64,000 nucleotides of DNA from BACL27 sp947488385 (GTDB lineage: Bacteria > Actinomycetota > Acidimicrobiia > Acidimicrobiales > Ilumatobacteraceae), in contig CAXNMJ010000004.1 in assembly GCA_964203655.1 (NCBI GenBank), positions 124,001-188,000 of the forward strand, given 5' to 3'. Below the pieces are notes generated by a model that saw nothing but the letters and a program-made list of their open reading frames with translations, was not told where the DNA came from and ran no database searches. The translations under genes were made by a program, and so were the position numbers. This document shows positions 26,874 through 35,153 of the stretch, one piece after another (position 1 is the stretch's first letter; the number at the start of each line of letters is the position of its first letter).

Positions 26874-28247
26874 TTAGGCGGTTTCGACCGCAGGCGAAGC
26901 GTCTGGCGAAGTAACGTCAACGGCTTCAGGTGCAACTGTTGCAACAGCGACTGCTGTATCAATAGCTGGCGCGTCAACAGCTGGCTTGGCAACTTTTGGC
27001 TTGCGCTTGAATTCTCGCTTTGGACGCGGTGGTCGCAACGGACGCGGAGCCTGCGCGCCGGGTTTGACTTCAATTGCAAAGAGTGCCGCAATTTGTGGCA
27101 CGAGAGGTGCCAAGCGCTTGACTGTTTCACGCAATGCATCGGTTGTGGCTTGAGGTGCGCCAAGCGGTTTGACGGCAGTGCGAATCGGCGAGAAGGCGAG
27201 GGCTTCGAGAATTGCTATCCAACGATCTGATGTTGCATCGTTCGAAAGCGAATCTGTTGTCGCGCGAGCAAGTTGCTGACCGAGATCAACAGGAAACAGC
27301 ACACCTGCTTTTGGTGGCTCACCAGAAAGTTTTATCGCACGCAAAATTCGCGTTGCGGCGAGAGCGGCTTTGATGTCATCGATCCACTGAGTCATTTCAG
27401 TTTCTTGGCGTTGCTTCAAAGCAAGTTTGAGTTCGGTTGCGAGTTCTCGGGTTGTTTCGTCACGCACGACCATTGGGTCATCGGCACCTACGACTACAGC
27501 GCGCAAGTCGCGGAGGTCGAGTAGAGCGAGTTCTTTTTTCGCAGCCTCTGCTTTGTCGAGCCATTCGGCAACACGAAGTTTTGGCAAAATATCTTGGGCC
27601 ATCGAAACCAAACCATCAGCTTTGATCTCTGGTTTACCTTCGGCCTTCAATTGGGTGTTCTGAGTCTTTATTGCCTCACGAACGGCACGCAGACCACCAG
27701 CAAGAGCTCGTTCGGCGACGCTTCGTTGCTCGACGGGGAGAGAAGCAAGTACTGCGGCTCGATGAGCGCGACCAGGCTTCAAACGCTTTGCAACCGGACG
27801 GACAGGAAGAACGACAGCAGGAGTTGCCGACGCATCACGTGGAGCACGAGGTTCGCGTGGCGTGCGATCACGGCGCGGTTTGTCGTCGCTTGGGGTGCGC
27901 TCAGTACGCGGTGGGCGATCAGTGCGGGGACCGCGCTTATCGCGTTGCGGTTTATCAGACTTCGATTTCTTTGCCAATTTTTCAGTTACTGCAGTAAACG
28001 GCTTGTCGTCAATCAACTGAAGAAAAGTTGCCTTCTGTGATTTGTCGCGCTGTTGAACAACTGAAAGAACTGTGATGCCGTCAATATCAAAATCAGCTTC
28101 AATCTTTAAAACGTCACCGACTTTGCTTGCGTTTGGCAAAAGCGAAGATACAACAACACCTTTTGGAACTTTCGCTCCGGCTGCGCGCCAAGTCCACGTT
28201 CCGTCTTCACGCGTGCTCGTCAATTCGATATCAAGGCGCCTAGACAT
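26874..28247 (-). CDS. hypothetical protein with basic low-complexity linker
   Basis: I do not recognise this 457-residue protein. Residues 1-80 look like a small beta domain, with the strands WTWRAAGAKVPKGVVV and VGDVLKIEADFDIDGI reminiscent of an OB or S1-like fold. Residues about 90-150 are a disordered, Arg/Pro/Lys/Asp-rich linker with repeated PRTDRPPRTER-type units. Residues 160-390 are predicted helical, and the tail is basic Pro/Lys then Ala/Val-rich. The layout suggests a nucleic-acid-associated protein, which is inference only. The ATG is preceded by AAAGG. It lies upstream of, and on the same strand as, the enoyl-CoA hydratase. Confidence 0.6.
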   Translation of the reverse strand: MSRRLDIELTSTREDGTWTWRAAGAKVPKGVVVSSLLPNASKVGDVLKIEADFDIDGITVLSVVQQRDKSQKATFLQLIDDKPFTAVTEKLAKKSKSDKPQRDKRGPRTDRPPRTERTPSDDKPRRDRTPREPRAPRDASATPAVVLPVRPVAKRLKPGRAHRAAVLASLPVEQRSVAERALAGGLRAVREAIKTQNTQLKAEGKPEIKADGLVSMAQDILPKLRVAEWLDKAEAAKKELALLDLRDLRAVVVGADDPMVVRDETTRELATELKLALKQRQETEMTQWIDDIKAALAATRILRAIKLSGEPPKAGVLFPVDLGQQLARATTDSLSNDATSDRWIAILEALAFSPIRTAVKPLGAPQATTDALRETVKRLAPLVPQIAALFAIEVKPGAQAPRPLRPPRPKREFKRKPKVAKPAVDAPAIDTAVAVATVAPEAVDVTSPDASPAVETA

Positions 28248-28345
28248 GAGCCTTTACGGTATAGGCAAACATATGATTTGACATATTTTGATAGCGCTTT
28301 GAGTGCGCATAAATACACACTTTAAAATTTGTTGAGCAAAACTAG

Positions 28346-28351
28346 TACGGT
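28346..28351 (+). promoter_or_regulatory. -10 element, leaderless start of gamma-CA-like gene
   Basis: TACGGT followed by six bases and GTG at 28358. The 110-base divergent gap 28248-28357 otherwise shows only AT-rich sequence. Confidence 0.55.
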
Positions 28352-28357
28352 GATTTT

Positions 28358-28879
28358 GTGGCTATTTACGCTTTAGGTGATCGGGTGCCGAAAATTCATG
28401 AGACGGCGTTCGTACACCCCGAAGCCGTCGTTATAGGCGCAGTTGAGATCGGCGCAGAATCAACAATTTGGGCAGGCGCCGTATTGCGCGGCGATGACGG
28501 TGAAATTCGAATAGGCGCCCGCACCAGCATTCAGGACAATTCAGTGCTTCACACGACACCAGAAACGCCGACGATTGTTGGCGACGACTGCGTGATCGGC
28601 CACATCGTGCATCTTGAGGCCTGCACGATTCAATCTGGCTCGCAAGTTTCGTCCGGCGCGATTGTGTTACATCGCGTTGTAGTTGAGTCTGGGGCGATTG
28701 TTGGTGCGAACTCTGTTGTTCTGAATGACACTGTCGTGCCTGCCGGAGCTCTCGCCGTTGGTTCACCTGCAGTAATCAAAGAGGGTCGGGCACGAAAAGA
28801 AGACATCGAGCACGGCGTGCGCGTTTATGTCGCCAAGGGCAAAGTGTTTTCAGAAAAATTGCGCAAGATTCGCGACTAG
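28358..28879 (+). CDS. gamma-carbonic-anhydrase-like left-handed beta-helix protein
   Basis: A 173-residue hexapeptide-repeat protein of the gamma carbonic anhydrase/YrdA group, expected to form trimers. Characteristic segments are IWAGAVLRGDDGEIRIG, SIQDNSVLH and VVPAGALAVGSPA. Two of the three zinc-ligand histidines are in place, in SVLH and IGH. At the third, the usual LHGC reads LEAC, with a His three residues earlier (HIVHLEAC). Carbonic anhydrase activity is therefore not assured. Its TAG stop shares the palindrome CTAG with the stop of the convergent downstream gene. Confidence 0.85.
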   Translation: MAIYALGDRVPKIHETAFVHPEAVVIGAVEIGAESTIWAGAVLRGDDGEIRIGARTSIQDNSVLHTTPETPTIVGDDCVIGHIVHLEACTIQSGSQVSSGAIVLHRVVVESGAIVGANSVVLNDTVVPAGALAVGSPAVIKEGRARKEDIEHGVRVYVAKGKVFSEKLRKIRD

Positions 28880-29961
28880 CGAATTACAGCAAGAAGTTCA
28901 GTTAGGTCAATTCGTTCTGATTCGACCAAATAATGGTTCGCTGCGTCTCGGCGAAATTGCGCACAGAGATCGGGCCTAAAGAATCGAGCACCTTCACGAA
29001 TCACATAATTGAGAATGAAGAACCTGTAGGCAAATGGCAAAAACTCAATTTCAGTTTGACTCAGCGGAAAAACTTCGTGATAGGCGCTGATGAATTTAAC
29101 GAAGCGCGGCTCTGTGAGTGTGTGGGCAGAATATGAAAACTGCGTCTTATCGCCGGTGCGAGAAGAAACGCGACTAAGAAAATAGAAATCTAATAGGCGA
29201 GACTCGATACGAAACCAGTCGTAGTCCCATCTAGTTGAAAACTCAAATGACTTGATGTTGTCGGTCGTAGTGGGTCGCACTGAAAAATTGCCGAGATTCC
29301 AGTCAACCAAAATTGGAATACGCGTCCATTCGTCGTAATGCACTTTTTCTAGATGCAACAACAAGTCGTGAGTGAATCTCTGGAGCGTTGAAATTGCCAG
29401 AGAGTCGAGACCGAAATTTGTTTGGGCTTGATCGCCACGCAACAAGTCGTATAGATGCACCGCGTCACCTTTGATTGAGTTAGAAGTTGGCGGCAGCGAG
29501 TTCGTTATTTCTGTACATGCCAGGTGAAACTCAGCCATCTCTCGAGCCAACGAGACGACATCTTTGTCGTCCAGAATTCGGGGCAAACCAGCATTGACTT
29601 GAACATCTGTATAAAACACAGCCCAGCACGACCCGTCGTACCACGTGTATGGTCGTCCATTTTTTGTTAGTACATCGGCAAGAAAACCCGACCAGCGACC
29701 CCCACGAAGTTGAGAGCTGCAGCGGGCGAGTCTGTCGTGATCTTCGGCAAATTGAAAATATGACCCGTACGAACTTACTTTGGCAATGAGTTTCGAACCA
29801 TCAGAAAGTGTGATTCGAAAAACGCGATTTGTTGAAACATGCGCTGATGTCTCTTCAAAATTTGTGATCGAACGCGAATCGGCAAAACTCGACCACGCAT
29901 CTAAGACATTTTGATGAGCATTTGGCAATGATTCGGCATTTGACAGATACGGCAAAGCCAT
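28876..29961 (-). CDS. phosphotransferase-like protein (APH/choline-kinase fold)
   Basis: A 361-residue cytosolic protein with the layout of aminoglycoside-phosphotransferase-type kinases. A beta-rich N-lobe (VFRITLSDGSKLIAKVSS) supplies the ATP-binding Lys. The C-lobe has IPILVDWNLGNFSV where the catalytic loop HGDLxxxN is expected, and WDYDWFRIESRLLDFYFLSR after it. The catalytic loop keeps Asp and Asn but lacks the usual His-Gly. The substrate is unknown; maltokinase-like or small-molecule kinase roles are possible. No ribosome site or TANNNT hexamer is obvious at the ATG. Confidence 0.6.
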   Translation of the reverse strand: MALPYLSNAESLPNAHQNVLDAWSSFADSRSITNFEETSAHVSTNRVFRITLSDGSKLIAKVSSYGSYFQFAEDHDRLARCSSQLRGGRWSGFLADVLTKNGRPYTWYDGSCWAVFYTDVQVNAGLPRILDDKDVVSLAREMAEFHLACTEITNSLPPTSNSIKGDAVHLYDLLRGDQAQTNFGLDSLAISTLQRFTHDLLLHLEKVHYDEWTRIPILVDWNLGNFSVRPTTTDNIKSFEFSTRWDYDWFRIESRLLDFYFLSRVSSRTGDKTQFSYSAHTLTEPRFVKFISAYHEVFPLSQTEIEFLPFAYRFFILNYVIREGARFFRPDLCAQFRRDAANHYLVESERIDLTELLAVIR

Positions 29962-30004
29962 GCTCTAGTCTCGCAGAAATGTGATCTTGCGCGTTGCGAC
30001 GAAA

Positions 30005-30304
30005 TTAAGAGCGGGCGCGAATGCCGATTGGAGCGATCAAGTGAAATCCCGCTTGATGGCGTTGCTCTTCTGATTCTCCGCCCCAAAAACCGTATTCATG
30101 ATGATCGCGCGCAAACTCTTTGCACGTTGTCAATACGGTGCACGATTCGCAAACCGTGCGAGCCATATCTTCTCGACGCTCACGCGCTTGTGGGCGTTCG
30201 GCTGCTGGCGGAAAGAAAACATCGGTGAGGCCGCGACACGCGGCGTTGTTCATCCACTTATCTTCTGTCTCAAGTCTTCTTTGATAGAAGTCAGCTGATG
30301 ACAC
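30005..30304 (-). CDS. WhiB-family iron-sulfur transcription factor
   Basis: Actinobacteria-specific regulator that binds a 4Fe-4S cluster and contacts the main sigma factor. Starting at GTG 30304 gives 99 residues. The cluster cysteines are in AACRG, CESC and the following TCK. The GFWGGESEEQR turn that defines the family is followed by a short C-terminal tail. The GTG start is favoured over the TTG at 30340 because TATCTT lies exactly six bases upstream. Which WhiB subgroup it belongs to cannot be settled here. It follows the threonine aldolase gene. Confidence 0.9.
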   Translation of the reverse strand: MSSADFYQRRLETEDKWMNNAACRGLTDVFFPPAAERPQARERREDMARTVCESCTVLTTCKEFARDHHEYGFWGGESEEQRHQAGFHLIAPIGIRARS

Positions 30305-30310
30305 ATCGTC

Positions 30311-30316
30311 AAGATA
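30311..30316 (-). promoter_or_regulatory. -10 element, leaderless start of whiB-family gene
   Basis: TATCTT on the minus strand followed by six bases and the GTG start at 30304. Confidence 0.5.
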
Positions 30317-30340
30317 ACCGATAACTAACTGATCAGTCAA

Positions 30341-31399
30341 TTAGATCTTGAGCGCTTGTGAAACCCCTTCGGCAAAGTTTTCGATGTCCTGCTGAGTCGT
30401 GTCCCAGGCAGTCATCCACCTGTATTGATGGTTTGGCAGATCCCAATCCCAGAAGAAGGCCCACTCTTGCAACTGGCTTGCCGAGGGCTCGTGAATGGTC
30501 GGAAACAGACTGTTGACCGCAGGGGGAGCGATCAAACCGAGCGATTTGTGGTGCTTGGTCTGTTCGTAAAGGGCTTGGGCCATCTTGTTGGCATTTGTTG
30601 CCAATTTGAACATCAAGTCGTTTTGTAAAAGCTCGACGTATTGTGCCGAGACAAAGCGCATTTTCGAATACAACTGTGTTGTTTGCTTACGGATGTATTC
30701 AACTCGGGTTGCAAGGCTCGTGTTGAAAAATACAACGGCTTCGCCAAACATTAAGCCGGCTTTTGTGCCGCCGAAACTAAGCACGTCGACACCAGCATCA
30801 ATCGTAAAACTTCGCAGTGCTTGCGGTGTTGCGCCAAGTGCTGCTGCGGCATTAGTGATGCGCGCACCATCCATGTGCACGAGCATGCCGAGTTCATGTG
30901 CAGTCTCACAAATCTTTTTAACTTCTTGTGCCGTGTAAAGCGTGCCAAGTTCAGTGGCTTGCGTAATCGAAACTACCGCTGGCTGCGCGTGATGCAAGTT
31001 GCCGCGCAAATGCGCAACGCTACGAATATCTTCTGGCTTCAACTTGCCATCTGTCGATGGCATCGTCATCAGTTTTGCACCGAGAAATTTTTCAGGCGCA
31101 CCAGCCTCGTCGACTGCAATGTGCGCAGTTGAAGTACACACGACTGCATCAACTGGTCGCAACATGCATGCAAGTGCCAAAACATTTGCGCCGGTTCCAC
31201 CAAAAACAAACTCAGTTACAACATCTGCGTCAAACAACTCGTTAAACAATTTTTTAGCCTGATCTGTTTGGGCGTCTTGACCGTAGGCGAGGGCATGCAG
31301 AGAGTTCGCTCGAGCAATCGCCGACATGATGTCAGGGTGCGCACCGGCCGCATTGTCAGAAGCCATGAACCGTGGTGGGCGAGGAAGCGTAATTTTCAC
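30341..31399 (-). CDS. ltaE: low-specificity L-threonine aldolase family protein
   Basis: PLP enzyme that splits threonine (or a related beta-hydroxy amino acid) into glycine and an aldehyde, feeding the glycine pool used by the glycine cleavage H protein gene near 36.6 kb. It is placed from GTG 31399 (352 residues), where the family-like N-terminus MASDNAAGAHPDI follows closely and a CATAAT hexamer lies six bases upstream. An in-frame GTG at 31429 is the alternative. The PLP lysine is in LSFGGTKAGLMFGEAVVFF, and LVHMDGARI carries the PLP-binding Asp. Confidence 0.9.
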   Translation of the reverse strand: MKITLPRPPRFMASDNAAGAHPDIMSAIARANSLHALAYGQDAQTDQAKKLFNELFDADVVTEFVFGGTGANVLALACMLRPVDAVVCTSTAHIAVDEAGAPEKFLGAKLMTMPSTDGKLKPEDIRSVAHLRGNLHHAQPAVVSITQATELGTLYTAQEVKKICETAHELGMLVHMDGARITNAAAALGATPQALRSFTIDAGVDVLSFGGTKAGLMFGEAVVFFNTSLATRVEYIRKQTTQLYSKMRFVSAQYVELLQNDLMFKLATNANKMAQALYEQTKHHKSLGLIAPPAVNSLFPTIHEPSASQLQEWAFFWDWDLPNHQYRWMTAWDTTQQDIENFAEGVSQALKI

Positions 31400-31450
31400 T
31401 GATTCATTATGCCTGCGCAAACTATCCACGAATAGAACCTGCTATCTATG

Positions 31451-31456
31451 TAGGTT
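31451..31456 (+). promoter_or_regulatory. -10 element, leaderless start of the zinc-finger gene
   Basis: TAGGTT followed by six bases and ATG at 31463. This identifies the true start of a gene whose frame breaks soon after. Confidence 0.5.
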
Positions 31457-31462
31457 TTCGTC

Positions 31463-31868
31463 ATGACGAAATTAGAGCCAGTTTCAGCTAATTCAGCCAG
31501 GTTCAGATAGTGCCCAGACCGAGGGTCGTTGCCAATGGTGCCGATCACCGATCTCACAGCGGGCAGGTGCGGGGCGCCCAAGGCGATTTTGCTGTCAGTC
31601 GTGCAGACAATGGGACTGGGTCGCACGGCAACGGGCCAGCGAACTAGCCCTAAGTGAAGACGAATTGGTGATCGCCCGCAAGGAGCTCGACGCATTGCGC
31701 GACCAGGTCTATGTACTGCGGTGCGCGATAGCCGACGTTGAAGCCGACTTAGACCCGGCAGTTGACCCAACGACACGAGATTTTAAAGCAGCGCTTAAAT
31801 GGTTGTTGCAGGCAGCAAAACCGTTGGCTCAAGATCAGTTGCATCCGAGCCCAAGCCGAGCAGCTTGA
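31463..31868 (+). pseudogene. small zinc-finger/coiled-coil protein, one frameshift
   Basis: Read from ATG 31463, the frame stops at 31508-31510. The frame one base later is open from 31476 to 31868. Joined by removing one base in 31476-31510, they give about 134 residues: a short N-terminus, a treble-clef-like finger (CQWC, then GRPRRFCC and QSC), the helix RQWDWVARQ, and a coiled coil (DELVIARKELDALRDQVYVL). This is a recurrent small actinobacterial protein of unknown role, perhaps nucleic-acid binding. There is no usual start codon in the open frame before the finger, which together with the promoter supports one frameshifted gene. Confidence 0.7.
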
Positions 31869-31982
31869 CACGGCTCGGGTGTCGATAATGGCGTATTGTC
31901 TTGAATTCACGGTTCGGGCTGTTTGCCCATAATGTTAGTTATGTAAAGTTAATATTGATCTAAACAAAGGCAAATAACCACT

Positions 31983-33245
31983 TTGACCAGCTCCCCAGAC
32001 TTGATGCCAGCAAACGGCTGGTCAGCCACGCAGGTATTCGACAATCTCGAAGCCATGCGCAGCAACGACGTTCGTTGGCGCGAAGGACGGGTGTTCAGCC
32101 TCGCCTACAACGCTGGCCCAGACGCTCTAGCCGTGGCTGAGGAGGCCTACAGACGCTTTAGCGGTGAAAACGCCCTGAGCACCGATGCCTTCCCAAGCCT
32201 CAAGCGAATTCAGGCAGAGGTCGTGGCAATGACCGGCATTTGGCTGGGTGCTACCCCACAGTCTGCTGGCTTCATGACTTCAGGCGGAACCGAGAGCATT
32301 TTGATGGCCGTCAAAGCGGCGCGAGATCGTCTACGCACTGAGCGCAATGTTGTGAGTCCGAATATGGTCTTGCCAACTTCGGCTCATGCAGCATTCGAAA
32401 AGGCTGCCGCATACTTCGGCTTAGAAGTTAGACGTGTGCCCGTGCTTAACGACTGGCGGGCTGATGTCGACGCAATGCGCAACGCAGTGGATGAAAATAC
32501 GGTTCTGATAGTCGGCTCCGCGCCGCAATATCCCCAAGGAGTTGTCGACGACATCACGGGAATTGCTCAAATCGCTTTGGAAGCACAAATCAACTGCCAC
32601 GTCGATGCGTGCATGGGTGGTGTAACTCTCGCCTACCTTGAGCGTCTCGGCGAGAAAATTCCACCATGGAATCTTCAAGTGCCTGGTGTGAGTTCTATCT
32701 CGGTTGACCTACATAAGTTCGGCTACACATCTAAAGGTGCGTCGGTGATCATGTATGCGTCAAAACAATTGCGATCATTTCAAGGATTCATCACCGACAA
32801 CTGGCTTGGTGGCTTTTATGGTTCTTCTGGAGTGCTCGGCACAAAGTCGGGCGGATCAATGGCCAGTGCGTGGGCTGTGATGCATTTTCTTGGTGACGAC
32901 GGCTATTTGCGTCTGACGCGTGAGGCCCGTGAAGCAACACTTCAGATTGCCAGTTCAATTCGCGAATCGAATGATCTCGTTTTGCGCGCTGAACCGCAAA
33001 CAACCTTGTTGTGTTTTGGTGCTCGCGATGCAACAAAGCTAAACGTGTTCGCTCTCGCCGACGAACTATTGCGCAGGGGTTGGTATGTTGACCGCCAATC
33101 CCCTCCCGATTCGCTGCATTGCACTGTGAACGCAATTCATCATGACAAAATTGCTTGGTTCACTAAAGATCTGCACGAATCAGTTGCGCTCGTGATTGAA
33201 CAGCAATCGCGTGGCCAACTCGGCAGCTACGGCACCCTCGAATAA
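31983..33245 (+). CDS. PLP-dependent decarboxylase/sphingosine-1-phosphate-lyase-like protein
   Basis: A 420-residue group II PLP enzyme resembling sphingosine-1-phosphate lyases and glutamate/tyrosine decarboxylases. Features are GGTESILMAVKAARD, the PLP-binding Asp in HVDACMGG, and the Schiff-base Lys245 in SVDLHKFGYTSKG. Bacterial members may cleave long-chain phospho-amino alcohols, but the substrate cannot be assigned. The listed start is TTG with AAAGG about 12 bases upstream; ATG 32004 is the alternative. The 114-base gap before it (31869-31982) holds an AT-rich likely promoter around 31935-31960 (TAATAT). Confidence 0.85.
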   Translation: MTSSPDLMPANGWSATQVFDNLEAMRSNDVRWREGRVFSLAYNAGPDALAVAEEAYRRFSGENALSTDAFPSLKRIQAEVVAMTGIWLGATPQSAGFMTSGGTESILMAVKAARDRLRTERNVVSPNMVLPTSAHAAFEKAAAYFGLEVRRVPVLNDWRADVDAMRNAVDENTVLIVGSAPQYPQGVVDDITGIAQIALEAQINCHVDACMGGVTLAYLERLGEKIPPWNLQVPGVSSISVDLHKFGYTSKGASVIMYASKQLRSFQGFITDNWLGGFYGSSGVLGTKSGGSMASAWAVMHFLGDDGYLRLTREAREATLQIASSIRESNDLVLRAEPQTTLLCFGARDATKLNVFALADELLRRGWYVDRQSPPDSLHCTVNAIHHDKIAWFTKDLHESVALVIEQQSRGQLGSYGTLE

Positions 33246-33265
33246 CAGATCACTGACACAAGTTT

Positions 33266-33284
33266 CAACAACAAAATGTTGTTG
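33266..33284. terminator. weak hairpin between convergent genes
   Basis: CAACAACA and TGTTGTTG form an 8-base-pair stem with an AAA loop between the decarboxylase and the SCO6745-like gene. It is AT-rich and has no U-run, so its termination strength is doubtful. Confidence 0.3.
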
Positions 33285-33294
33285 GTCGTGCGGT

Positions 33295-34044
33295 TTAAGC
33301 GGGTTCGAGAGCCTTGGCGATGCGGGCGGTTTCGCTAGCGAGTTGATTCATCTCATCTGACGAAAGATGCTTCTTGATTTCGCGAGCCATTGCGTCGTTG
33401 GTCAATTTCTCGACAAGTTCACGCACCGGCTTCAAACTCGAAGCATCTTCATACGGTCCTGCCCAGCCATGCAACTTTGCCATGCCTTCACCTGACGACA
33501 ACAAGGTTGCATCAAGACCCGAGAGACCGTATGTCGCACAAGCGGCGATGTGAAGACATCCGCGCAATTCGCGAATCAATGTCATCAATCGATATGCCCG
33601 TGCGGCGACATCAGTCGGCAACGCCTCGGCTCGTAAACCGGCGTACAAACTCAAACCAGATGAATCGACAGCTTGCACCAATTTTTCAGCAGGCGCAATA
33701 AATTTCTCAAGATCTGTGACGCTTGCCAGATGTTTGCGACCCCAAACATCACAACTCTGCATGTAACGCTTGCCCGCTGCTCGAGCACCTTCAACGGCAA
33801 CACCCGCCTTCCACAATTTGTCAATCAAACTGCGTTCAAAAAACACGAATGCCGAATAAACAACGTCACTCTCGACGTCGCCGAGCACTCCCCCACGTCC
33901 AGCGACGTAGTACGCAAACCCATTTGGATAGCCTGCGGCAGCGCCGTGAGCCATCGTCTCAGGGTCGAGCATGTATTTCGCACCCAAAGATCCGATCACT
34001 GGGGCAATCGCTGTTGCGACCTGCGTTTCATTCATCGCAGACAC
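33295..34044 (-). CDS. SCO6745-like helical protein of unknown function
   Basis: A 249-residue, mostly helical cytosolic protein. The segment YYVAGRGGVLGDVESDVVYSAFVFF resembles actinobacterial SCO6745-type proteins, which share a conserved Arg-Gly-Gly-x-Leu-Gly turn and have no established activity. The start is GTG 34044 or ATG 34035; neither has a clear ribosome site or TANNNT hexamer. It lies nine bases after the MerR gene on the same strand and may be the last member of that regulatory block. Confidence 0.6.
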   Translation of the reverse strand: MSAMNETQVATAIAPVIGSLGAKYMLDPETMAHGAAAGYPNGFAYYVAGRGGVLGDVESDVVYSAFVFFERSLIDKLWKAGVAVEGARAAGKRYMQSCDVWGRKHLASVTDLEKFIAPAEKLVQAVDSSGLSLYAGLRAEALPTDVAARAYRLMTLIRELRGCLHIAACATYGLSGLDATLLSSGEGMAKLHGWAGPYEDASSLKPVRELVEKLTNDAMAREIKKHLSSDEMNQLASETARIAKALEPA

Positions 34045-34052
34045 TTTTGAAC

Positions 34053-34556
34053 TCAGTTCGCCACAGTCTTAGCGATAGGCGCAATCATATTTGTTTGCAC
34101 AATCTGACTATTCGCCGGAGCTTTAACTGCGATCTTGGCTTGATCGGCAATATTCACGATCATCGCATCGACATCAGACTTGATATTGGCTAGCGGCAAC
34201 ACGTTGAGCACACCTTGACCATTGCGCACAACATCAACGAGCTGGTCGCCCTGACAGAGCACAACTGCCTTGCCACTAATCACAATGTGAGCAGCAGCGA
34301 TATCAGTGTCAACGTGGCTGCGCAAATAATTGAAAACTTCGCGCACCGATTCAAGTTTGATGCCGGCGTCGAGCAACTGCTTAATCACTTTAAGTTCAAG
34401 CAAGTCTCGATAGACGTAGCTGCGACGCGATCCACTGCCTTTGGCGTCGGTCAAGGACGGACGAATCAAATTTGTTCGCGCCCAATAGTCGAGCTGACGA
34501 TAGGTAATACCTGCGATTTGCGCAGCTTGACTGCCACTGAAACTTTGTTGCGCCAT
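34053..34556 (-). CDS. MerR-family transcriptional regulator (second of two)
   Basis: A 167-residue regulator from ATG 34556, which is preceded by a GGGGAG ribosome site. The in-frame start at 34574 lacks one. The winged-helix domain GSQAAQIAGITYRQLDYWARTNLIRPS is followed by RRSYVYRDLLELKVIKQLLDAG, the signature of the MerR DNA-binding head. The C-terminal domain is short and lacks the cysteines of metal sensors. Its position after the bifunctional nuclease gene matches a MerR gene at the same place in mycobacteria (Rv1830). The effector is unknown. Confidence 0.85.
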   Translation of the reverse strand: MAQQSFSGSQAAQIAGITYRQLDYWARTNLIRPSLTDAKGSGSRRSYVYRDLLELKVIKQLLDAGIKLESVREVFNYLRSHVDTDIAAAHIVISGKAVVLCQGDQLVDVVRNGQGVLNVLPLANIKSDVDAMIVNIADQAKIAVKAPANSQIVQTNMIAPIAKTVAN

Positions 34557-34626
34557 AGCGACTCCCCGATTCAAAACGTCTACGCCCTATTGTCAGGCTA
34601 CGGCGAGGCAAGCCTTTTGAAAATAC

Positions 34627-35115
34627 CTAGCTTTGAAAATCTTCTGGCTTTATTGAGTCAATGAAATCGCGAAAATCGTCAATGATCTCCTCGGCATTTT
34701 CAGGCGACTGTGCTGGAGTAACTTTGCCAACTGCGTCTAAAAGCTCTTCTTCTGCGTATATCGGTATTGATGACCGTACCGCTACCGCGACACCATCTGA
34801 GGGCCGGCAACTAACTGCCACTAATTTGCCTTGCTGCACAAAATGCAAATCTGCGAAATACGTATTGTTTTCAACTTTTGTGATTACGAGCTTCACGGGT
34901 TGCGCATCAAGACCTTCGGCCACATTGATCAACAAGTCATGCGTAAGTGGTCTATCAGGCTGCAGACCTTCAAGCGCATAATGAATCGACGATGCTTCTG
35001 GTGCTCCGATGTAGATCGGCATGATTCTTCGTGCACCTTTTTGTTCGCGCAACATCAAGACGGGATTATTCGTTGGTAGCTCCAAGCGAATGCCCTCTAA
35101 CTCCATCTCGATCAT
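34627..35115 (-). CDS. bifunctional nuclease family protein (DUF151)
   Basis: A 162-residue protein of the BFN/DUF151 family, small proteins reported to have nuclease activity in plants and present as a single domain in many bacteria. Conserved landmarks are RIMPIYIGAPEASSIHYALEG, RPLTHDLL, and SCRPSDGVAVAVR. It sits between the two MerR regulators as in mycobacteria (Rv1829). The ATG is supported by TACGCT-N6-ATG. Its real substrate in bacteria is unknown. Confidence 0.88.
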   Translation of the reverse strand: MIEMELEGIRLELPTNNPVLMLREQKGARRIMPIYIGAPEASSIHYALEGLQPDRPLTHDLLINVAEGLDAQPVKLVITKVENNTYFADLHFVQQGKLVAVSCRPSDGVAVAVRSSIPIYAEEELLDAVGKVTPAQSPENAEEIIDDFRDFIDSIKPEDFQS

Positions 35116-35121
35116 TGAGTC

Positions 35122-35127
35122 AGCGTA
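35122..35127 (-). promoter_or_regulatory. -10 element, leaderless start of bifunctional nuclease gene
   Basis: TACGCT on the minus strand followed by six bases and ATG at 35115. Confidence 0.55.
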
Positions 35128-35153
35128 TCTATTTCGACTTGTTAAGAGCCAAA

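Noticed and set aside
31396..31776. Minus-strand 126-codon frame overlapping the zinc-finger gene
   Set aside because: The plus strand encodes a clear zinc finger and coiled coil with its own promoter; the minus product is Arg/Pro-rich noise.
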